Shown here one piece after another: positions 55,696 to 64,000 of a stretch of 64,000 nucleotides of DNA. Origin of the DNA: Syngnathus acus (Eukaryota; Chordata; Actinopteri; Syngnathiformes; Syngnathidae); NCBI RefSeq assembly GCF_901709675.1, contig NC_051105.1, positions 6,935,104 to 6,999,103 of the forward strand. The letters run 5' to 3'. A program made the position numbers and the translations under genes. Below the pieces are notes generated by a model. The model was not told the DNA's origin. It saw only the letters and a program-made list of their open reading frames with translations, and searched no databases. Every line of letters begins with the position of its first letter. The first letter of the stretch is position 1.

Positions 55696-58532
55696 TAGGT
55701 GCAACCAAAGTGAGATCCCAATTGGTCCATATCAACCACACAAAAGGAACCACTGCGGTGAGAAGTCATGAGACAGAAATCTCCTAATAGGGTCCCTTAC
55801 TAGAAAGGAAGCAAAATCATCACTCAGAGCTCGCAAAAAGAATATCAAAAGAGGAGAGTGAAAAAACAACAACTGAAGTCTCTGTTGTGCGGATGTGGCT
55901 TCACCACCGACCGTCGCACGAGACACCATACAATTTATTCACACAACGCTTCAGGGAATGCTCATGTTTTAGCATAGCTAGCTTTAGCTAGCTAACTGAT
56001 CGTTGTAGTGGTAGAAATGGAGTAATTGCGGCGGACATTCCGTTGATGGAATGATGGCAACCAGTTCCTGTGGGGAGGGTTGACCCATGCCAAAGAAAAA
56101 ATGCAAACTTGGGCCAGATTTTAACCATGCTCAAAAAATCTGCTGAAACAGTCTCCACAAATCAGTACTACGTTGTTCTCAGACTTTTTACATGATACAG
56201 TGAAGTTTTGGGGGTGAAAGGATATCAGCCGGTGCTTTTTATTACACGCACTCCCACAAAATCTTATGAATCATCGAAGATCGTAAAATTAAGGGGTTGG
56301 AGGGGGGTTGCTTCTAGAGACACTAACGTTTACGACACTGTTTTGCCAAATAGCTCCCCGCCCATGTGCTGGTGTGTGAATTTGAAGTTCTGCTTAACAG
56401 TGTAGCTGTTTTGACAACCAGAGATCATTTGTAGGGACTTCTCCATAATGGTCTTGTCAGCAATATCCGCTTCCTGAATCTTCGACAAACATCTCCAATC
56501 ATTTTTAATTCCTTTTATGTCCTAATTATAATAGATTTATAACTGTTTCAGACATGAGCAAAGTGGCTGGCTTAATTTTCAGTCACCCACACAGGTTATT
56601 GTTGCTATAATTGCCTTCTTTACTTTGCTTTTCCATCATTAGGTAATGTATTTTAATACATTCATATTAATTTGTCTGACCTACAGCCACCAATTTTAGT
56701 CAAACCAGAAAAAATAAAGTCATGCAGTGTCAGAATGTAATTATATTTCAAACTTAAAATGTTTTGGGGCGCGTGATGTCAATGTTGCGGGAGAACAAAA
56801 TAATCTAAAATCAGCTTTGTCAATATAAATGTGCTGCAGCACAGATGAGAGCAGCAAAGTTTGAAAGCGAGTGAGTCACTGTGCCAAAGCACGATGTGAC
56901 AAAGCTGGCCCAGTGTCAGTTTGCCCTTTTGTATAAAATAACATAAATGAAACAAAAACAAGAAAACGTAATTTAAAGAGACAAGTTAAAAACACATCAT
57001 CATCCCTTATCCAAACTATGCACAAGAAACTCTGTTTGGAGTTATCCAATAAGTCTATTCAAAGAACTCAAATTGAGTTTGTGTTTGGATAAAATGCCAA
57101 AATGTATAGGGGAAAACAAAATTAACATATTATATTTCTGTGGGCGACTGATCAGTCAGTGACCAATCCTGGGTATTGTAATCTTCCTTTCCATCCAAAG
57201 ATATCTGAGATCAGTCTGCAGTTCCCACTTGCCAAACTAAAACTCAACATGAATAATTCCTTATGTTCAACTTTTTTTTTTTAAAGCGGGTGTATTGTCA
57301 AGGCACTTGCTAGCATCTTGGCCAATTTGTTAGCTGTCATACCAAAGAACAAAGTCTTCTCCAAAGAGCTGGATAACATTTTTCTTCCATCATACAATGG
57401 TGCAAAGCAAATGCTACATTTATGATGCCTGCGGTGTTGAAAGCTGTGTATGGTCAGTGCTGAAAAGAATTTTCCATATTCTGATGACGTGTGCGCAAGT
57501 ACACACATGTGCAAGCATGAAAGTGTGACACTGGCATGTCTTGAATGACGAGGTTGGATATCGGACACTGATGACACGCTATAGTTCAATAATGGCTGTA
57601 GGTAATCCAGTTACATGACGGCTGGGAGAGTGATGATAAATTACATGTAGTACAAGCTAGGAGATAGAAATGAGGTCATGTGTTGCTCTTTCTTCATCAA
57701 CGTGGAAAGTCTAAGACTTGCCGGAGGGTTTTGAGCTCACGGGAAGACCCGGTAACTTTTAGGCAGCAGTTTCAGAGGCACATGGCAGCGATCAGGGCCG
57801 TGCTCCCGATACGCAAACGATACGCGTTTGCGGCTCATATTAGCCGGGCCGCGAGCCATTGAGGTTTTCAACACTTGCAAATTGAACGTGGACCGTAACA
57901 AATCCATGAAGGTAACGCGAAAAGAAGTTTGATGTGCGCTTACCGCAACTAGAAACACTCTAGGGAATGACGCAAAGTTGCTTTCGTGTGAAGCAGCAGA
58001 TTTTTGAACGCTACATTTCTGCGCCTCCTAACCAAAGTGTGAACCATTTCAGTTGCTTGCAAAGATGACAGCAAAGGAACACAAAGAATTTGGAACAAAC
58101 ACTAAAGAAAAACTTGACTAAAGTCTGTGGGTTTCAACACACAGTTTTGATGTGAAAACTTGCATGAATAAAAATGTTTTGCAAAATAATACTTTGCCTT
58201 ATTTTCTGGTCAAACAGACTCCAAGACATTGTGAGAAGCTATTGTGTGAAGCAGCAGCAAACTTTCCTTTATTGTGACTTCTACAATCATAGCAACCGCC
58301 ATCACGGATAATCAATCACAGCATTTCAACATTTGTTCGCAGTTGTCCTGAAATAGTCAAGACGTGAATCAATACATAAAGGTCCACAAAAGGCAAGGTA
58401 GCTTCTTTTTAATCTAGCACATTTCATACACAGGGTGCTGTGCTTCACATAGTTAAAAAATAAAATACAAGATTTAAGGAAAAACACTTTAAGACATTTT
58501 GAAACAAATTAAAGAATTAAAAAAAATATTTA
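55696..58532. other. Intergenic, no gene seen
   Basis: No supported exons. Short open frames (for example near 57680-57862) have no recognisable domain. Confidence 0.3.
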
Positions 58533-58908
58533 CCGTATTTTCCGCACTATAAGGCGCACTGGATTATAAGGTGCACTTTCAATGAATGGCCCATTTTAAA
58601 ACTTTGTCCATATATAAGGCGCACCGGATTATAAAGCGCATAGAATAAATAACTCAACGTTGCTCAAACGTTAATGCAATCACAATATAGGAACACTCGA
58701 AATAGTGAAAACAATAACAATATATCAATAACTCAATGTTGCTCAAACGTTAATATCACACAACACACAAAATAAACACGTAAAGCTTACTTTAATAAAT
58801 TAGTCCTCATCCACGAATCCATATTGGTCCATATATAAGGCGCACCGGATTATAAGGCGCAGTTTTGAGAAAATTTGAGGTTTTTAGGTTTTATTGCGGA
58901 AAATATGG
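58533..58908. mobile_element. TA-flanked MITE, third copy, degenerate right end
   Basis: The left end CCGTATTTTCCGCAC is intact and the right end reads TTGCGGAAAATATGG. TA flanks. The interior holds a repeated ACTCAA(C/T)GTTGCTCAAACG string (about 58651 and 58730) not present in the other two copies, so it belongs to a longer subfamily. Confidence 0.8.
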
Positions 58909-60519
58909 TACTAAAATATCTAAAACAACACACAGCACAAGAGGATGATTAGACAAGACAAGACTTTAGTTCTATCGGCAGATACAGATTTACTCTTCTG
59001 GATATTGATAGCCTTTTTTGTTTTACTTGGACATTCGCAACTAACTGCTTTCATTTACTGAATTACTGAAATTGAAACACCATGAAAGGCCAATGAGGGG
59101 TTTATATTAGCATAATAATTCTTGTAGCTTGCCAGGAGTTGACAAGCGAATATTGACTCGCTTCATCGGATCGAACTGTCGAGTAAAATTTATTGCAAAA
59201 GCTCAGTCATTTTTGTTCATGATCCTCTGGACATGGGCCGAGTCCATCCCTAGGAGCATTCTTGTCTCAAACAGTACATTACGAATGTCTGTTTTAAAAG
59301 TTCAGACAATACATCACAATTTGTCCTTGGTTTACCTGGCGATCTATTTGACCAGATGCATTCTTGTCTCCAAGCAGATGTTTTCATCCTTAACAACTGC
59401 TCAGTTTATTCATACACCATTGATTATTAAACTGTTTCTGTGCTATGGAGATTTAATGTCGTTGGGAATTGTTTTTGATGTCTTTAAACTGTGCTGTGAC
59501 GGCAACAAAGGCTTGAGTTCTTGTCTTTGTTTTCTACTGATTAGATTGTAAACATGCTTTTTGCCTTTGTCACCGCGTGACAGGTTTTCATAGCCTTTGT
59601 TGACTTGTTAGCGTCCTAGTATTGGCTCTTTGTAAGGTGTCTCTGATGAAAACAAGGCTGCGTTTACTGTCATCTGCAGGCTTTCTGGGAATAAAGCAGA
59701 CTTTTTTTTTTCTTCTATGTCAATAACAAATGTATCTTCCTAACTTTAACTCTGCTTGTGGTCCCGCCAGCACATGTGCTTCCAAGATGTGAGCGCCTCT
59801 TTTTGTCTTCCTCTCGCTATTCATTCCAGCCTGTCCTTGTCGCTGTGTATCAGGCTTTTCTGCAAAAGAACCGATTCTGTACTTCCTCTAAGGTCTCCAT
59901 GGTGACAGAAGGTGGCATTGCCAAGGTCTTATCTGTTTGGCTGCACCTTGAAGTCGCTTGATATCCTCCATGTCCCATTATATGCGTGTTCTGGAATCAA
60001 TTTATCTTTGAGATTGTCATAATGGGTTTCCATTAAGGCATCTCAAGTCTATTCTGGACTCGCAGGCTCTGTTGCTGTTTGTCCATGTAGCAACTGTAGA
60101 CTAAATAAAGACGCTATGATAGAGGTTGTGTTATGTGCTTTAACCCCAAACAAGCCATTTACTAAATCTACATTGGTGTACATTTGTAACTGACTGAACC
60201 CAACTACACTGTATATATAACTGCATATTTTAATTTCTGTGCATCCTTGTTTCTTGTCATTGCTGTATGATATTCCCAAAGTCTTGACATTATGCTCGGT
60301 TAAAAACTAGAAAGTTTAGTGCTATAAGAAAATGCACAGATGGACGAGTTTAGAACACAAAATTAAATATTCGGTAATTTGTGTCTATCTCAGGTAATTT
60401 GAGAGAGCACTCCCTGGTCAATTGCAAAGTTTGTTTGGACAAACAGTTGAGCTCTCCATTCACAATGATGGAAAGTCGAGGCTTTAACTAATCGAACTTA
60501 CATTTGGTTTACTGCATGT
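58909..60519. other. Intergenic, no gene seen
   Basis: A 140-codon + frame at 59129-59551 is the longest, but it shows no domain and no splice or compositional support. Confidence 0.3.
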
Positions 60520-60605
60520 TTCGGGGGATCCTGAGCCGAGATTCGAACTCCGAACCTATTGACTGTGTGGCAGATTTGCTAACCAGGCGGCTATCGTGCT
60601 GTATC
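60520..60605 (-). mobile_element. tRNA-like head of a SINE
   Basis: On the - strand: an A-box-like TAGCCGCCTGGTTAGC, then GGAGTTCGAATCTCGGC, a B box. Same family as 63335-63666; only the head is present. Confidence 0.7.
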
Positions 60606-63334
60606 ATAAAAAAAACACATGACAAATATCTGGTTTCTCGTAACTGCACTTTTGTTTGTACATTGTCCCATTAAATTCCTACTTTACTCCAATCGCTTAC
60701 TGAGACGTAAATGTGACTCCTAGCAGGTGTTGATGATCAGCAGCGAATAATGATTACGTTAAGATATAACCAGGCTGAATCTGAACTTGTAACGTGCCGC
60801 TCGTGGACCTCACATTTGACGCCTAACAGCTTGGCAAGGTTACCTTGACGTCTCTTCCGAGCCAGCAGCGAAGCCCAGAGCAGCTGACAATCATAAGATC
60901 ATACCGTTATTTATTCTATACAAATTACTTGCACATGTCGAGCGCTGCCTCGCCCTCGGGGTTAAGACCTCATCGGAGCTCGTGGTGGGATGGAAACAGA
61001 ACAGGTTGGTTGAGTAATAGATCTACTTTCAGTTCGCCGCCACTACGTTACTCACTACGTCTGTTGTGTTATCTCCTGGCAAGATCCGGACACCGAGCCA
61101 AATGATTTCCAGAGATAGGCCTATTGTAATGTTTCTGCTTATTCTTTTCTGGTTTTGAGCACACATTTAATGTCAAGTTACAGTCAACACAGGAGTAACC
61201 GGACGAAGCATGCTCACATGACAATTACATTCAATGTCATTTTGGCGGCTTTGAGCTCAAGGGGAGCTGCTGATGGATTGTGTTGTTTCCATATCAAAAG
61301 GCCTTGGCTTCAGGATCACTGCACATCAACGGTGGATGTTGGATGTGTGATTGATAAATGAGGAAAATGATAGGGGGAAATAGTCCTGTGGTGCTACAAG
61401 GCCAAGGTCCAGATGTCTTTCTTGTTGCTGACGCTTCGGGGGCGGGTTGCAAGATGCCGGACGGGCTGACACTGTGGCCTCGGCGGCACCCGGCGCGCGA
61501 GAAGATAAAACCTGCGGCAGCCGTCGGCATTCATCACGGGCCTTGTAAATGTCAACGCAGTAACTCCGTGAGACGTTCATCGAGGTGAATCCAAGCAGAA
61601 ATTGGTTGCTACCCAAAGTGTTGCCTGTGAATATTATTGTGTTGTGTGGCTACGTGACTTGAGCATGCATTATTTGTTTTAACAGCCCCATGAAGGGAGT
61701 TTATCTCCTTTACTTTGGTTTGGTGACCAAATAATATCCTTTTTATTTGATGGTAAAAAGTAAAAATCTATTCAATCTACACATCCTGGACAGGGAATGC
61801 TTAACAAACATTTTTACAATAGCGTAAAAGATGATAAATGATGCAAACAGTAAAAAATATCACCTTTGAGATTACTGGAAGGAGAGTCTTTACATATTAA
61901 AACTAACATCAGTTAACATTGCGGCATATGATCCGCTCTGATATTATCGTCAGTTTTATTTTTTTTATGTGTGCTTGTGGCATTCAAATTGCAGTCCAAA
62001 TACGCACATTTTGCTGATGTGTGCTCAATATATTTGGAGGATTGTGGAAAATAATTGGTGGCAAAACGTATCTTATTTTCCCTAAAGGGAAAAGGCACAC
62101 GTTCAATAATACATAAAATATCTGGATTGCGGTCCTTTCACTGAAGCCCATTCTTATTTCAAGCATTTTCTTTATAACAAGCATTCTGTGACACAACGAT
62201 AATTCATTGAACTTTCCTCTTTCTTTGAATACAATAAAAATGAACTAAATAGCCAAGTGAGACTTGTTTTCTTGTGAACTATGAACGTCTGCTCATTCGT
62301 AGCCATCTGTCTTATTGCTAAATCCCGCTGCTCTTTCAAGTTGTTTAGCTCATTTCCTACGCGTAACGTGATTCCGAAATTCCGAGATATAACGATCGGC
62401 ACTTTGATGTTTTGGTTTTTGTTTGGAAATCCAGATCCATTATAAATGGACATCAGACAAACAAACACATGGCAGGCTTCCCCGGACGTCCTTGGAGGCT
62501 CGCAGAGCTCCGACGGAGACAATGCTTCAGCCTTCATGAAAGGGAATAACGAATCCAAGAGCGTGTCATGTGCTCGCACTAGATCCACAGACTTGGAAAG
62601 AATGCACAAAATACTCATTTCCCAGCATTTGGACTTGGAATTATTTAACCCACTGCACTGGACATAAATCGAACCTTTCTAATCCTGTGATGACTTGAAC
62701 ACAGTCTAGATGACCTTTCTTATAAAGTCCTTTCAAAAATATTCTTCCTTTATAATCCTAAAATGTCTGTGTATTATTTTCATTTGACTGCACCGTGATT
62801 TTCACATGTTGAGTGGCGCTTTGAGAGATGATTTCATGCGTGTGGGCTGTCCAGACAGCCTGGCTCGCACCTCTACTCCTTGCATTTGAAATATGAATGA
62901 GTTTCTTGCTGAATCCTTGGAGGAGAAGAACTACGACCCCGGTGTTTAAAAGAAAAACAACCTTAAAGATTTAACGTTGAAGTGTTCTATTCTAACTTCA
63001 CATAACACTGGCTGGAGTCTTAGGGATCTGAATTTTTACATAGTGGAACTTTGTCTTTTTAATTTTCTGTGTAATTAACACCCCTTGTTGAAGGTGTGTC
63101 GCAAAAAGCCAAAGAAAAAGCACCTTAACTTCTTGTTAACCATTGGAACACAGAGTCTAAAGAAAATGGGAAAATGAAACTTCAAATTTGCTTCATGAAG
63201 CACTTGTGTGTATAGAGTCCTCTCGATGGCCCTCATTCAAGATTCATGAAACAAAATTTGAAGCTTCATTTTCTTATTACTAATAAATGTGTTCTTCTAT
63301 TAATAAGATTAAATAAAAAGCCAAAGGAAAAATT
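60606..63334. other. Intergenic, no gene seen
   Basis: It includes a GC-rich stretch at about 61430-61570. No protein domain recognised in any frame. Confidence 0.3.
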
Positions 63335-63666
63335 CGAACTTAACTGTAGCAAACTTCACTGATGCCTCACTGAAGTTCTGGGTTCAAGTCTCAACTTCGG
63401 CCGGCATGTCCGGTTCATTGTCGACTCTAAATTGCCCAAAAGTGTAAATATGAGCATGGATGGTTATTTGTCTATATTATTTCCCGTGACGGGCTGGCAA
63501 CAAGTCCAGTAGGGTGTACCTCAATGGGATAAGTTTGAGTTTACCCGTGACACTTATGATGACTCCTGGATTTGACCTTTATGCTTTAGTATAAAGGTAC
63601 CTAAGCTAGTTGGGATAGGCTCCACCCACTACTGTTGTGAGGATACAGCGTTACGAAAAATGAATG
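63335..63666 (+). mobile_element. Near full-length, degenerate tRNA-headed SINE
   Basis: B-box GGTTCAAGTC near 63382, then TCTAAATTGCCC (about 63426), GGCTGGCAACAAGTCCAG (63489) and GGGATAGGCTCCACC (63613), in the order of the common fish SINE. The middle has an extra ~70 bases. Confidence 0.7.
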
Positions 63667-64000
63667 AATATCGACAGAATACGTAGAAATGTTGTTAAAC
63701 TGACAATATGAAAGCGATCACGGGCAGACATTCCACATTCTCCCAACTTTAGACAACAAATAAAAAAAAAAAAAGTGTCTTTCATGCAATGACAAAAGGA
63801 GTCATGTCGATTTGGTCACACTGGTATTTAAGAGTCTTCTTCCTCTTTATATTGCACAGGCGTCACTGCCGCAGCTCCCCCGCCCTCATAAACGCATCCA
63901 GAAGGCAATGATTACTCCTCAAGATGTGGAGATGCGTTTTTTTTTGTTTGTTTTTAGAAGCATGACAGCCTGTTCTGTCTGACAGTTTTCTCGATGTTGC
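63667..64000. other. Window end, no gene seen
   Basis: Unique sequence with a poly-A run at 63761-63773; nothing recognisable. Confidence 0.3.

Noticed and set aside
57680-57862. 60-codon basic frame near 57.7 kb
   Set aside because: No recognisable domain and no supporting splice context.
59129-59551. 140-codon open frame on + strand
   Set aside because: No domain, no plausible splice partners, Leu/Cys/Phe-rich low-complexity composition typical of chance frames in AT-rich DNA.
60520-60605. Functional tRNA gene on the - strand
   Set aside because: A and B boxes are present, but the arms do not fold into a proper cloverleaf and the family recurs with a SINE tail.

Overview
This window is nuclear DNA of a bony fish, most likely a teleost. 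The evidence is short, mostly phase-1 introns with GT-AG borders, CD2/SLAM-type immunoglobulin (Ig) receptor exons beside GIMAP GTPase genes, and typical fish repeats (L2/Rex-like LINEs, Penelope-like elements, hAT, TA-flanked MITEs, tRNA-headed SINEs). All recognised host genes are on the + strand; only repeats read on the - strand. The species cannot be named from sequence alone.

Layout. Positions 1-999 hold the last exons of a Kelch-repeat gene. Its final ~100 coding bases, 3' flank and the 5' flank of the first Ig receptor form a short tandem duplication (902-3143), and copy 1 carries a hAT element. From about 2.3 to 43.8 kb lies a tandem array built from a ~13.6-15 kb unit: long receptor L, short receptor Sa, short receptor Sb, GIMAP GTPase, Penelope-like relic. 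Unit 1 is L1 (3144-7083), S1a (10358-12637), S1b (13444-14992) and GIMAP-1 (15783-16662). Unit 2 is L2 (18226-22162), S2a (24008-26256), S2b (27063-28611) and GIMAP-2 (29402-30276). Unit 3 is rearranged: L3 (31840-35629), a chimeric short receptor S3b (37432-39615), a receptor without its membrane segment (40166-41117) and a decayed one (41503-42539). A diverged single-copy relative, H (45569-48271), with a long acidic tail, closes the cluster. From 48.3 to 64 kb I see no supported gene, only MITE and SINE copies in otherwise unique sequence.

The receptors share an N-terminal V-like domain without the canonical disulfide and a C2-like domain with four cysteines, as in the CD2/CD48/SLAM family. 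The main discovery candidate is in L1, L2 and L3. Downstream of the transmembrane exon, phase-compatible exons continue into a near-complete integrase-type catalytic core (WHLD, then D, then E in L2 and L3) plus its C-terminal region. The genes would therefore encode cell-surface Ig receptors of about 550-564 residues with a domesticated integrase as cytoplasmic tail. In L2 and L3 the two introns joining these parts are stop-free multiples of three.

The short receptors show stepwise remodelling: an intron turned into coding sequence, a lost splice donor, a MITE supplying a stop codon, loss of the transmembrane segment, and unequal-crossover chimeras. These are the marks of a fast-evolving immune array. 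No transcript evidence is available here, so exon models rest on open frame, splice sites and comparison among paralogues.
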